Assembly: GCF_000520975.1 (NCBI RefSeq)
Contig: NZ_JACB01000026.1
Coordinates: forward strand, 1 to 64,000
Origin: Aquimarina megaterium XH134
Lineage (GTDB): Bacteria; Bacteroidota; Bacteroidia; Flavobacteriales; Flavobacteriaceae
Length of the DNA stretch: 64,000 nt
Reading direction: 5' to 3'
This document shows positions 28,119-37,329 of this stretch, one piece after another (within the stretch, counting starts at the first letter, position 1; each line of letters starts with the position of its first letter). The notes beneath the pieces were generated by a model. That model worked only from the letters and a program-made list of their open reading frames with translations, did not search any database and had not been told where the DNA came from. The position numbers and the translations under genes are program-made.

Positions 28119-28310
28119 TTAAAAAGCGCACAAATCATCAATATAGTGGCCTGCTATTGTTACTCCACATCCTCCACAAGGACAATCACTATCTTTCCAA
28201 CATGCTCGAAATTGAGGGCACCCTCTATCAAATGAACCTGCATTAATAGACTTTTGTTGTTCTTTTTTAAGGATTATGACCTTGTCTAGATTTAAAATGT
28301 TCTTAATCAT
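28119..28310 (-). CDS. orphan cysteine-rich peptide, RiPP precursor candidate
   Basis: 63 residues. The start MIKNILNLDKVIILKKEQQKS is the Bacteroidetes natural-product-precursor leader type (KxILNLxK...LxKxEQKxI), and it ends with INAGS, where most relatives have a Gly-Gly cleavage site. The 37-residue core contains six cysteines (GCP, ACW, DCPC, GGC, LCA), suggesting disulfides or thioether/heterocycle chemistry. No LanM/LanB, radical SAM or peptidase-transporter gene is near it, so it is an orphan locus. The leader family is recognised from the pattern; modification is inference. Confidence 0.65.
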   Translation of the reverse strand: MIKNILNLDKVIILKKEQQKSINAGSFDRGCPQFRACWKDSDCPCGGCGVTIAGHYIDDLCAF

Positions 28311-28429
28311 TGCGAAAATATTTAAAATGGTTAATTAAGTTTTAAAGTTAAGTTTTCTAAAAAACCTAAAACATACATTTTGCATATTTTTAATACACAA
28401 ATCATTACTACATACGATATATTTTCATG

Positions 28430-30058
28430 TTATACTTGAATGATTCCTAAATTAAATTTCTTTTCAATTGGAGAATGATCTGCAGCCTCTATACCCATAG
28501 AAATCCATTTTCTTGTATCTAATGGATCTATGATAGCATCTGTCCAGATTCGTGCAGCGGCATAATATGGAGAAGTTTGTTTGTCATATCGAGCTTTAAT
28601 TTTATTAAACAGTGCTTTTTCATCTTCTTCAGATAATTGCTCTCCTTTCTTTTTTAGAGAAGCTGTTTCAATCTGTAACAATACTTTTGCTGCTTGAGCG
28701 CCGCCCATTACCGCTAATTCTGCACTTGGCCAGGCAGCAATTAATCTAGGATCGTATGCTTTGCCACACATCGCATAATTACCTGCACCATAAGAATTAC
28801 CGACTACTATGGTAAATTTTGGTACTACGCTATTACTCACGGCATTTACCATTTTTGCGCCATCTTTAATAATACCTCCGTGCTCACTTTTACTACCAAC
28901 CATAAATCCGGTTACGTCCTGCAGAAACACCAACGGTATTTTCTTTTGATTACAATTGGCAATAAATCGGGTTGCTTTATCTGCCGAGTCAGAATAGATG
29001 ACACCTCCAAACTGCATTTCTCCTTTCTTAGTCTTTACTATTTTACGTTGATTAGCTACAATACCTACAGCCCAGCCGTCGATACGCGCATACCCAGTTA
29101 AAATCGTTTGTCCGTATCCGGCTTTGTATTCTTCAAAATCAGAATCATCCACCAGTCGATTGATGATTTCCATCATATCATACTGTTCATTCCTGGCTTT
29201 TGGTAAAATGCCATAGATTTCATCTTGATTTTCTTTTGGAGAAACAGGTTTACTACGATTAAAACCGGCTTTTTCGAAATCTCCAATTTTTGACATTAAA
29301 TTTTTAATGGTATCCAGAGCATCAGCATCATCTTTAGCTTTATAATCGGTTACTCCAGAAATTTCACAATGAGTGGTAGCACCACCCAGAGTTTCATTAT
29401 CAATGCTTTCTCCAATAGCAGCTTTTACCAAATAACTTCCCGCAAGAAATATACTACCTGTTTTATCCACAATTAGAGCTTCATCGCTCATGATTGGCAG
29501 ATAAGCGCCTCCGGCAACACAACTCCCCATAACTGCAGAAATTTGAACGATCCCCATACTGCTCATTACTGCATTATTACGAAATATCCTCCCAAAATGC
29601 TCTTTGTCGGGAAAGATTTCATCTTGCATGGGTAGATATACTCCCGCACTATCCACAAGATAAATAATAGGTAATTTGTTTTCAATAGATAATTCCTGAG
29701 CCCTTAAGTTTTTCTTTCCTGTAATAGGAAACCAGGCACCAGCCTTTACTGTCGCATCATTAGCTACAACAATACATTGTTTTCCACTTACATATCCAAT
29801 CTTAACAACAACACCGCCGCTAGGACATCCTCCGTGATCATGATACATATCCTCTCCTGCAAAAGCACCAATTTCTATAGATTTAGAATCTGTATCTAAT
29901 AAATAATCGATTCTTTCTCTTGCTGTCATTTTACCTTTGGCATGAAGTTTTTCAATACGTTTTTCGCCTCCTCCTAATTTTACTTTGGCAAGGCGTTGTC
30001 GTAATTCTGATACTAAGAGTTTATTGTGATCTTCGTTTTTGTTGAAGTTTATATCCAT
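28430..30058 (-). CDS. acyl-CoA carboxylase carboxyltransferase beta subunit (methylcrotonyl type)
   Basis: 542 residues from the ATG at 30058; a longer frame from 30094 adds a TG-repeat-encoded stretch. The carboxyltransferase motifs are clear: GGCPSGGVVV, YLVDSAGVYLPMQDEIFP, GSCVAGGAYLPIMSDE, IFLAGSYLVKAAIGE and, near the C-terminus, GNSYGAGNYAMCGKAYDPR. The first half resembles methylcrotonyl-CoA carboxylase beta (leucine catabolism); propionyl-CoA carboxylase beta is an alternative. The biotin-carrying alpha subunit is not encoded in this window. A TATTTTCG element at 30101-30094 resembles the -7 box, 36 bases before the ATG. Confidence 0.85.
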   Translation of the reverse strand: MDINFNKNEDHNKLLVSELRQRLAKVKLGGGEKRIEKLHAKGKMTARERIDYLLDTDSKSIEIGAFAGEDMYHDHGGCPSGGVVVKIGYVSGKQCIVVANDATVKAGAWFPITGKKNLRAQELSIENKLPIIYLVDSAGVYLPMQDEIFPDKEHFGRIFRNNAVMSSMGIVQISAVMGSCVAGGAYLPIMSDEALIVDKTGSIFLAGSYLVKAAIGESIDNETLGGATTHCEISGVTDYKAKDDADALDTIKNLMSKIGDFEKAGFNRSKPVSPKENQDEIYGILPKARNEQYDMMEIINRLVDDSDFEEYKAGYGQTILTGYARIDGWAVGIVANQRKIVKTKKGEMQFGGVIYSDSADKATRFIANCNQKKIPLVFLQDVTGFMVGSKSEHGGIIKDGAKMVNAVSNSVVPKFTIVVGNSYGAGNYAMCGKAYDPRLIAAWPSAELAVMGGAQAAKVLLQIETASLKKKGEQLSEEDEKALFNKIKARYDKQTSPYYAAARIWTDAIIDPLDTRKWISMGIEAADHSPIEKKFNLGIIQV

Positions 30059-30590
30059 TTTGTGTATTGTGTATATTGTGTGTATTGTTTGCACGAAAAT
30101 ACAAAAAACGTAGATTTTATGAATGATAGGAGACCAAATTAAACCACGCTATTATTTTGTTCTTAAAATATTGTTTTTAAGGCGGTTTAACCTGTTGTTT
30201 TTTAGTAGTTTAATAACGAAAGGTGTTGAGGCTATAACTTAGAAATCCCCACTATTTGGTACTTAAATTCAATATCAGCAAAATAATTTGATCATAACTT
30301 TTCTTTCCAGCTACGAAGTATTAACATGAGTATGCTAATATTTCGAATCAGAAAAAGAAGTGCATATGCCATTAATAATATTCGGCACTATGTTTTAGCG
30401 TTGATCTAGACCCCTGAAGAACTGTTTTTAAATAAAAGTGAATTCTTAATTTACTGTAGGACAATAGGTAAACTATTTTTTTGTCTTAACAACTCTATAA
30501 AAACCTGTGTTTTGACGATAAAATACCGATATTTGCACTTGCTTATGTATAAAAACATGAGTAACCGTACTAAACTAAAAAAAATAATTT
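30059..30590. other. 532-base intergenic gap with TG-rich repeat
   Basis: Divergent region between the carboxylase gene and the CAL67264-type gene. It begins with an imperfect TGTGTATTG-like run (30060-30090), then AT-rich sequence. No terminator or RNA gene is recognised. Confidence 0.6.
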
Positions 30591-30773
30591 ATGGGAATGA
30601 ATAAAAATACAGTGTTGGCTTGGGCAACTTTTATAATGATAATAGTTGGTTTAGCACTTATTGCATTAGGAGCTTTTAGATATAGAGATGTATCTGGATA
30701 TGGTTTTGCGGCTGTTGGAGTTGGCTTTTTTGCAATTGCCTGGGTTTTTAATGCATTAAAAGGGAGAGTTTAA
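30591..30773 (+). CDS. CAL67264 family small membrane protein
   Basis: 60 residues with two membrane helices (about 9-29 and 38-54) in a short hairpin. The sequence MGMNKNTVLAWATF...YGFAAVGVGFFAIAWVFNALKGRV is nearly invariant across flavobacteria and known by the name CAL67264 family. It precedes ettA by 42 bases. Function unknown. Confidence 0.85.
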   Translation: MGMNKNTVLAWATFIMIIVGLALIALGAFRYRDVSGYGFAAVGVGFFAIAWVFNALKGRV

Positions 30774-30815
30774 CTCTTATAAACTATACAATCTAAAAAT
30801 AACAATTAAGGGCTT

Positions 30816-32507
30816 ATGTCAGACGATAAAAAAGTAATCTTTTCGATGTCCGGAGTGAGTAAAACGTACAAAAGTGCAAATACTCCGGTTCTCAAAAACA
30901 TATATCTCAGTTTCTTTTATGGTGCGAAAATAGGTATCCTTGGGCTTAATGGTTCGGGAAAATCTACTTTGCTTAAGATTATAGCAGGAATAGATAAAAA
31001 TTACCAGGGAGATGTTGTATTTGCCCCGGGATATACAGTTGGTTTGTTAGAACAAGAACCAAAGCTAGATCCTGAAAAAACAGTATTAGAAGTTGTAAAG
31101 GAAGGTGTAGCAGAAACGGTTGCCGTTTTAGACGAGTATAATAAGATCAATGATATGTTTGGTTTACCAGAGGTCTATGAGAATCCTGATAAAATGCAGG
31201 AACTTATGGATAAACAAGCGAACCTACAGGATCAGATCGATGCCAGTAATGCATGGGAGTTGGATACCAAGTTAGAAATAGCTATGGATGCACTTCGTAC
31301 TCCAGAATCTGATAAGAAAATCGGAGTACTATCTGGTGGTGAACGTAGAAGAGTGGCACTCTGTCGTCTTTTACTACAAGAACCAGATGTCTTATTATTA
31401 GATGAGCCTACTAACCATTTAGATGCAGAATCTGTTCATTGGTTAGAGCATCACCTACAACAATATAAAGGTACTGTGATTGCTGTAACTCACGATAGAT
31501 ACTTTTTGGATAATGCAGCTGGGTGGATATTAGAACTTGATAGAGGAGAAGGTATCCCGTGGAAAGGAAATTACTCTTCATGGTTGGATCAGAAATCAAA
31601 ACGACTTGCACAAGAACAAAAACAGGCTTCTAAACGTCAAAAAACATTAGAACGAGAGTTAGAATGGGTTCGTATGGCTCCAAAAGGTCGTCAGGCAAAG
31701 CAAAAAGCACGTTTGAGTAACTATGATAAATTGTTAAGTCAGGATCAAAAACAAGTAGATGAAAAGCTTGAAATTTACATCCCGAATGGCCCTAGATTAG
31801 GAACTAATGTTATCGAGGCTACAGGAGTAAGTAAAGCTTTTGATGATAAGTTGTTATATGAAGATTTAAATTTTAATCTTCCTCAGGCAGGTATTGTTGG
31901 GATTATTGGTCCAAACGGAGCTGGTAAAACTACTATATTTAAAATGATAATGGGAGAAGAGCAACCCGATAAGGGTAGCTTTACAGTCGGAGATACTGCT
32001 AAGATTGCTTATGTAGATCAAAGTCATAGTAATATCGATCCGGATAAAACTATCTGGCAGAACTTTAGTGAAGAACAGGAGTTGGTTATGATGGGAGGAA
32101 GGCAAGTAAATTCAAGAGCGTATCTGAGTCGTTTTAATTTTAGCGGAAGCGAGCAAAATAAAAAGGTATCTACGCTTTCTGGAGGTGAGCGTAACCGATT
32201 ACACTTGGCAATGACCTTAAAAGAAGAAGGTAATGTATTACTTTTAGATGAGCCTACTAATGATCTAGATGTTAACACATTAAGAGCATTAGAGGAAGGG
32301 CTAGAAAACTTTGCCGGATGCGCCGTGGTAATTTCTCACGACCGTTGGTTCCTCGATAGGATTTGTACTCATATTTTAGCTTTTGAAGGAGATTCGCAAG
32401 TATATTTCTTTGAAGGAAGTTTCTCTGATTATGAAGAGAATAAAAAGAAACGTTTAGGTGGTGATTTAATGCCAAAACGTATTAAGTATAAAAAATTGGT
32501 GAGATAA
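30816..32507 (+). CDS. ettA: energy-dependent translational throttle protein EttA (ABC-F)
   Basis: 563 residues with two ABC domains in one chain and no membrane segment. Domain one: GLNGSGKST, LSGGERRRVALCRLL, LLLDEPTNHLD. Domain two: GPNGAGKTT, LSGGERNRLHLAMTL, LLLDEPTNDLD. The linker contains the arginine/lysine-rich MAPKGRQAKQKARL segment. EttA binds the ribosomal E site and gates the first peptide bond according to the ATP/ADP ratio. One base separates it from the HAD gene, so they are co-transcribed. Confidence 0.93.
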   Translation: MSDDKKVIFSMSGVSKTYKSANTPVLKNIYLSFFYGAKIGILGLNGSGKSTLLKIIAGIDKNYQGDVVFAPGYTVGLLEQEPKLDPEKTVLEVVKEGVAETVAVLDEYNKINDMFGLPEVYENPDKMQELMDKQANLQDQIDASNAWELDTKLEIAMDALRTPESDKKIGVLSGGERRRVALCRLLLQEPDVLLLDEPTNHLDAESVHWLEHHLQQYKGTVIAVTHDRYFLDNAAGWILELDRGEGIPWKGNYSSWLDQKSKRLAQEQKQASKRQKTLERELEWVRMAPKGRQAKQKARLSNYDKLLSQDQKQVDEKLEIYIPNGPRLGTNVIEATGVSKAFDDKLLYEDLNFNLPQAGIVGIIGPNGAGKTTIFKMIMGEEQPDKGSFTVGDTAKIAYVDQSHSNIDPDKTIWQNFSEEQELVMMGGRQVNSRAYLSRFNFSGSEQNKKVSTLSGGERNRLHLAMTLKEEGNVLLLDEPTNDLDVNTLRALEEGLENFAGCAVVISHDRWFLDRICTHILAFEGDSQVYFFEGSFSDYEENKKKRLGGDLMPKRIKYKKLVR

Positions 32508-32508
32508 A

Positions 32509-33201
32509 ATGCCTTTAAAAAAAATTAAAGTAATTGCTTTTGATGCAGACGATACGCTCTGGGTAAATGAGACTTTTTTCAGAAAAGCAGAAGAAGAGTT
32601 TTGTACGTTATTAGAAGAGTATTTACCTAAAGAAGAAGCAAACAAATTACTTTTTGATGTCGAAATGCAAAACCTGCCATTATATGGCTATGGGATTAAG
32701 CCATTTACGCTTTCGTTAATAGAAGCAGCTATCAAAATTTCTAATGGAGATATGACGATAGACCTGGTACAGAGGCTAATTGAAAAAGGAAAGGAAATGC
32801 TTCGAGAACCTATAGAGTTGATCGATGGGATTGATGAAACATTACGTCGGTTATCAGAGAAATACCGACTTGTAATGGCTACCAAAGGAGATTTGTTGGA
32901 TCAGGAGCGTAAACTTATTAAATCTGGATTAGAGAATTATTTTCATCATATTGAAATTGTTTCTGATAAAACAGAAAAACAATATAAAAAACTGGTAAAA
33001 CACCTGGATATTACTGAAAATGAGTTTTTAATGGTGGGGAATTCTCTAAAATCTGATATCCTACCCGTTTTAAATATTGGGGCACATGCATTTCATATTC
33101 CATTTCATACTACCTGGACTCATGAAATGGTTGATGATAAAATAGATCATCCTAATTTTAGGAGCTTTGCAAAGGCTAGCGAGTTATTGCAAATATTATA
33201 A
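32509..33201 (+). CDS. HAD superfamily hydrolase
   Basis: 230 residues. The nucleophile motif FDADDTLW is at 11-18 and the helical cap follows. Motif II is in MATKGD, the motif III Lys is around DKTEKQYKKL, and motif IV is MVGNSLKSDILP. A small phosphatase or phosphonatase-like enzyme. It starts one base after ettA and ends two bases before the next gene, so the three form an operon. Substrate unknown. Confidence 0.85.
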   Translation: MPLKKIKVIAFDADDTLWVNETFFRKAEEEFCTLLEEYLPKEEANKLLFDVEMQNLPLYGYGIKPFTLSLIEAAIKISNGDMTIDLVQRLIEKGKEMLREPIELIDGIDETLRRLSEKYRLVMATKGDLLDQERKLIKSGLENYFHHIEIVSDKTEKQYKKLVKHLDITENEFLMVGNSLKSDILPVLNIGAHAFHIPFHTTWTHEMVDDKIDHPNFRSFAKASELLQIL

Positions 33202-33203
33202 AA

Positions 33204-33833
33204 ATGAAAACAAAACTAGATCTTACTACCTGGAACAGAAAAGAGCATTTTGATTTTTTTGGTAGTTTTGACGAACCGTTTTTTGGGATAACCACAACTG
33301 TAGATTTTACAATGGGGTACCAAAAAATAGAAGACCTTGGGTATCCTTATTTTTTATTTTACCTCTACAAATCTCTTCATGCAGCTAATGCTATTGAGGC
33401 CTTTAGATATCGTATAGAGGATAATCAAGTGTTTGTGTATGATAAAATTCATGCATCCCCAACTATAGGAAGAGAGGATCATACATTCGGATTTTCATTT
33501 ATGGAGTATGACAATGATTTTGAGATGTTTTGCAGTAAAGCACAACAAGAAATTGAAGCTGTTAAAAAAAGTACAGGATTACGACATACGGATAATGCCA
33601 AGCGTATAGATACCATTCATTATTCATCTATTCCCTGGTATAATTATACAGGGCTTACACATGCCAGACATTTTCAGTTTAAGGATAGTGTACCAAAAAT
33701 CTCTTTTGGCAGATATACCAAAGAAAATGGTAAATTAAGTTTGCCTATTGCTATTAATGTACATCACGGACTAATGGATGGGTATCATATTGGCCTTTAT
33801 CTCGAAGAGTTTCAACGACTATTGAATGAATAA
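33204..33833 (+). CDS. chloramphenicol acetyltransferase-like protein
   Basis: 209 residues, full length for a CAT monomer. The C-terminal HHGLMDG is the catalytic His block (CAT usually has HHAVCDG); FFGSFDEPFFGI near residue 20 and FGRYTKENGKLSLPIAINV near residue 170 are family blocks. Trimeric acetyl-CoA acyltransferases of this group may inactivate chloramphenicol or act on another alcohol. The ordinary housekeeping context (ettA, HAD) does not suggest a mobile resistance gene. Confidence 0.8.
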   Translation: MKTKLDLTTWNRKEHFDFFGSFDEPFFGITTTVDFTMGYQKIEDLGYPYFLFYLYKSLHAANAIEAFRYRIEDNQVFVYDKIHASPTIGREDHTFGFSFMEYDNDFEMFCSKAQQEIEAVKKSTGLRHTDNAKRIDTIHYSSIPWYNYTGLTHARHFQFKDSVPKISFGRYTKENGKLSLPIAINVHHGLMDGYHIGLYLEEFQRLLNE

Positions 33834-33888
33834 TATACTTTCGATTTCATAAAAATTACTCTTTATGATGTGTTTGCTTTTAGGTGTT

Positions 33889-34674
33889 TTAGATACTATA
33901 CGTTAACTTTTTCTTTTCTATTGTATCAGAAATACAATCCCATAACTTAATTCTATGTGCTAAAGCTTTCCTGGCAATCTGCAAAGTTTCTTCCCACTTT
34001 TTTGAATCGTTTCCGCATAATTCAGAAATCATTTCTAATGAAAGCGGCCCATGTTCATCTCCATCAAGTTCAATATGTCTTTCGAGGTAATACGTTAGTT
34101 TATTGTATCGTTTATTTTCTGAGTCAGATTTTTTCAATATTTCAATAAACATATCGGGAATAACATCTTCTCTTCCGAAAGTGAATGCAGATGCAATACG
34201 GTGAGATTCGCCAGTTTCTATAATTTCGAAAGAAAATTTAACGAAATCCAGTACATGCTGATCTATATTTAATTGATTTAATGCATGATCGACATCATTT
34301 CCTGATGCAATTAAATCGACTAACAAATCAATTTTAGATGTATCGGCCTTTATCTGTTTCATAGCATCTAAATACATTTCAAAATGACTTTTAGGTTCTC
34401 CTAACTCATTAATATCACTTTCTTCTGCATGTACAATTTCATTGATAAATCTGGATAATATAGGGTTTTTTCTAGGAATCCATGGGGTAGTTACATTGGT
34501 TAGTTTAACTTGTATTGCTTTTAATAAAGACATAAAATCCCAAACTGCAAAAACATGGTTTTCCATAAATATTTTTATGTCATCAATATGGCTTAAATTT
34601 TTATAAAGCTTATGATTTTGTAATTGTACCCTTAAATCAAAAAGTTCATTTTCTATGTGTTGTAATCTATTCAT
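33889..34674 (-). CDS. DUF3050 domain-containing protein
   Basis: 261 residues, mainly helical. The segments [16 protein letters not shown] and [19 protein letters not shown] have His/Glu placements resembling the heme-oxygenase-like fold of DUF3050 proteins, which may bind a di-iron or heme cofactor. The family has been associated with small-molecule oxidation, but no substrate can be given here. No operon neighbour on the same strand within 300 bases. Confidence 0.75.
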   Translation of the reverse strand: MNRLQHIENELFDLRVQLQNHKLYKNLSHIDDIKIFMENHVFAVWDFMSLLKAIQVKLTNVTTPWIPRKNPILSRFINEIVHAEESDINELGEPKSHFEMYLDAMKQIKADTSKIDLLVDLIASGNDVDHALNQLNIDQHVLDFVKFSFEIIETGESHRIASAFTFGREDVIPDMFIEILKKSDSENKRYNKLTYYLERHIELDGDEHGPLSLEMISELCGNDSKKWEETLQIARKALAHRIKLWDCISDTIEKKKLTYSI

Positions 34675-35009
34675 AATGTATTACGTTCTATTTTTCTATT
34701 ACATGTTAGCTATTCTAACCAAAAAAAGACAACCATGTTTTTTAACTGGCGCAAAAATAATATAAAAACAGAATACCACCGCATATGGCGGTGGTACTTT
34801 GCAATGATAAGTTAATTACATTATAAGAAAGTATTGTTGAATTATATTAAATAGTGAATGGGGTATTTTATATAAGAAACAACAATATACTTTTTACACA
34901 AATTCACTGACGAAAATACCATAAAATTGAATGTTTTCTTATGAAAGAATCATTACAATTTGTTATGCCACATTATGTTATGTTATAATCATATGATTTT
35001 AATTTTATA
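34675..35009. other. 335-base gap with a hairpin
   Basis: Mostly AT-rich. It contains a perfect 9-bp inverted repeat, 34774-34782 with 34788-34796, around a five-base loop. On the minus strand a T-rich stretch follows, so it may terminate transcription of the histidine decarboxylase gene 210 bases upstream. Confidence 0.5.
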
Positions 35010-36131
35010 TTAGACAGTACACATTTCTACTTCAATATCTGCTATAAAACTATCAATTTGTTCGTAAGATACATTTGGCATACAAATGATATGGGATTGT
35101 CCGTTTTCTGTTGCTAATTGCCATTTATCTATAATTTCTGTGCTGGGAGCAGGGAAAACGATAGTTATAGCATTAGGGTTTCTCCAGGCTTCAATTCCAA
35201 GATCTTTGAGTTTGTTTTCTGTATAAGAAGCTACACCTAAACTATGCTCTGTTCGTTTTTTGAACCCTTCGACTCCTAATTTTTTTATTGCATACCACAA
35301 AAATAATGGGGTGTGTCCATTTCTTGATCCGGTTATAGTAGCATCAGAACTACCGATGTACGCTATTCTTCTTGCAATTCTGTCTCTGTTATCCTTTTTT
35401 ACAATAACTACCCCCGACGGCATGGGAGACCCTATAAACTTATGCCCACTGATTGAGATGCTATCGATACCATCTTCAAAATCAAATTGTGGTCTTGGGG
35501 TGACAAACGGTGCAAATCCCCCGGCTAAGGCAGCATCTGCATGTATGTAATGCTTCTCTATAGCCATGTCTTCCAGAATTCCTTTAATTTTTTTGGTATT
35601 GTCTTTGGCCTCTGTCATTGTTGTTCCAATATTAGCAACTACTATTGCTGGTCTATGTCTATTGTAACCAATTGCTTCTTTTAAATCATCATAATCCATC
35701 TCACCATTAGGAAGCGACTTTACAATCACATAATTAATATTAAGCAAGGTTACATTTTTCTGAATACTGTAATGTGTAGCTTCAGAAAAATAGACCATCC
35801 CTTTTGGGTGTAATTCTCGCGCTACATAAAGGCTATATAAGTTTCCCTCAGAACCACCATTGGTTACATATCCCCAAATATCATTTTCATGGGCTCTAAA
35901 TAATCTGGCGAAGAAATTTACAACTTCACGCTCCATGGCTCTAGAATCTACACGATACGTAGATTCACTAAACGGATCTCCTAAATTGTTTAAAGGGAAT
36001 TGGAGGAATGGCATTAATTCTGAATAATCAAAATCTTTTGAAACCGGGTATCCTAAAAAATTTTGTGTTGTACTTTTGATGCTATGATATAATTCTTCAA
36101 GCTGCTGTTGTTCTGTAGTATGTAATTTCAT
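35010..36131 (-). CDS. hdc: PLP-dependent decarboxylase, probable histidine decarboxylase
   Basis: 373 residues of the group II PLP decarboxylase fold. The PLP lysine lies in SISGHKFIGSPMPSG, very like Gram-negative histidine decarboxylase; TNGGSEGN and HADAALAGG give the cofactor contacts. The enzyme should yield histamine, although serine decarboxylase-like activity cannot be ruled out. No histidine/histamine antiporter gene is adjacent, so an acid-resistance cassette is not indicated. A TAATTTTG match to the -7 box is at 36159-36152. Confidence 0.8.
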   Translation of the reverse strand: MKLHTTEQQQLEELYHSIKSTTQNFLGYPVSKDFDYSELMPFLQFPLNNLGDPFSESTYRVDSRAMEREVVNFFARLFRAHENDIWGYVTNGGSEGNLYSLYVARELHPKGMVYFSEATHYSIQKNVTLLNINYVIVKSLPNGEMDYDDLKEAIGYNRHRPAIVVANIGTTMTEAKDNTKKIKGILEDMAIEKHYIHADAALAGGFAPFVTPRPQFDFEDGIDSISISGHKFIGSPMPSGVVIVKKDNRDRIARRIAYIGSSDATITGSRNGHTPLFLWYAIKKLGVEGFKKRTEHSLGVASYTENKLKDLGIEAWRNPNAITIVFPAPSTEIIDKWQLATENGQSHIICMPNVSYEQIDSFIADIEVEMCTV

Positions 36132-36151
36132 AATAGGCTAAATAATTTGTT

Positions 36152-36159
36152 CAAAATTA
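36152..36159 (-). promoter_or_regulatory. candidate -7 box of hdc
   Basis: TAATTTTG on the minus strand matches TAnnTTTG, 20 bases upstream of the start. No clear -33 box. Confidence 0.35.
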
Positions 36160-36409
36160 CATAGCATGGATGAATATTCTAAATATGCATATTAATTTAG
36201 AATATTAGTCTTTGTTATATGGTTTTTGTAGATTTTAATTCTAGTCAGCTGTAATTAAAACATGTTTTTTAGAATATCATTCTTATACATATTTCATTTT
36301 TACTAATGACACAGGAGAAGTAAAGTTGTGTTATAGGAAGAAAACAGAATATTTAATCCAAATAATTAAAAACAGTAGCGATTGTGTGGGTTTATAGAGT
36401 ATGATTTGA

Positions 36410-37000
36410 TTATAAAGTGTATAGTTCTTTCACTTCTCCGGCTTTCATTTCATTTAAATAAATATTACCAACTCTTACTCGTACTAATCGTAATGTAGGA
36501 AAACCGACGGCTGATGTCATTTTTCGTACTTGGCGAAATTTGCCTTCTTGTAATGTGATAGATACCCAGCTGGTAGGGCCATGCCTGTCATCACGTATTT
36601 TTTTTGGCCTTTCGGGAAATGTGGGGATAGTATCTATTTTGGAAACTTTACAAGGTGTAGTGATATATTTTTTTCCTTCAAAACCAATTTCGACCCCTTT
36701 TCTTAATAATTCAATTGCATCTATGGTAATATCACCGTTTACTTGAGCATAGTATTCTTTTTCTACATGACCGCTACAGATATGGTTACTGGTTTTTCCA
36801 TCTGTAGTGAGTAATAATAGCCCTTCTGATTTTTCATCCAGCCGCCCAATAGCCATAGTTCCTTCAGGAAAATTATACAACTCTCCTAATAGTTTTTTTG
36901 AATTTTGTTTTTGACCGTTATTAATAAACTGGCTTAGATAGCCATATGGTTTGTAAATAGCGAAATGTTGATGATTTTGTTTATCGGTATTGTTTTTCAT
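36410..37000 (-). CDS. rluE: rRNA large subunit pseudouridine synthase, RluE-like
   Basis: 196 residues. FAIYKPYGYLSQF is the N-terminal block of the RluE/RsuA group, and GRLDEKSEGLLLLTTDG holds the catalytic aspartate. EGKFRQVRKMTSAVGFPTLRLVRVRVG is the family C-terminal block. There is no S4 domain, as expected for RluE (23S rRNA position 2457 in E. coli). A tRNA or other rRNA target cannot be excluded by sequence alone. Confidence 0.88.
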   Translation of the reverse strand: MKNNTDKQNHQHFAIYKPYGYLSQFINNGQKQNSKKLLGELYNFPEGTMAIGRLDEKSEGLLLLTTDGKTSNHICSGHVEKEYYAQVNGDITIDAIELLRKGVEIGFEGKKYITTPCKVSKIDTIPTFPERPKKIRDDRHGPTSWVSITLQEGKFRQVRKMTSAVGFPTLRLVRVRVGNIYLNEMKAGEVKELYTL

Positions 37001-37329
37001 TCAAAAAATATAGGGATTGGTGTTTTAGAGGTGAAAAAATGAGTTTTCGAATTTACGAATTTAGTTTTATCAGAGCTAAAATTTCATACAGAACCATGAA
37101 TCAGGTAAATACTTTTCTAAAATTAAAAATGAAAACTTATCTTTGTAAAAAATTCAGTATATCAATATTTATATATTAGATGTATGCGTTATTGCAACAA
37201 CTGGGTAAATTATTAGGTAAATCAATCTTAGAAATTGCTATTTTCCAATCATTCGTTTAGTATTTCAATGACAACCTCCATTTTTAAGGTTAAAAATCGG
37301 TTTAACAAAAAACAAAGTATAAATAACGA
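37001..37329. other. 329-base gap containing a long leader for the cold-shock-domain gene
   Basis: AT-rich. A TATCTTTG box at 37138-37145 matches the -7 consensus and points to the cold-shock-domain gene, leaving a leader of about 180 bases. No obvious folded structure was found by eye. Confidence 0.4.
37138..37145 (+). promoter_or_regulatory. candidate -7 box of the cold-shock-domain gene
   Basis: TATCTTTG, a full match to TAnnTTTG, lies 184 bases upstream of the ATG. The -33 element is not convincing. Confidence 0.35.

Noticed and set aside
30060-30090. TG-rich repeated run possibly a microsatellite or CRISPR remnant
   Set aside because: The unit is irregular and short, with no spacers of equal length; a chance or slippage repeat is enough.
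33204-33833. Acquired chloramphenicol resistance gene
   Set aside because: It is in a tight housekeeping operon with ettA and a HAD gene, and base composition is like the neighbours; no mobile-element signs.
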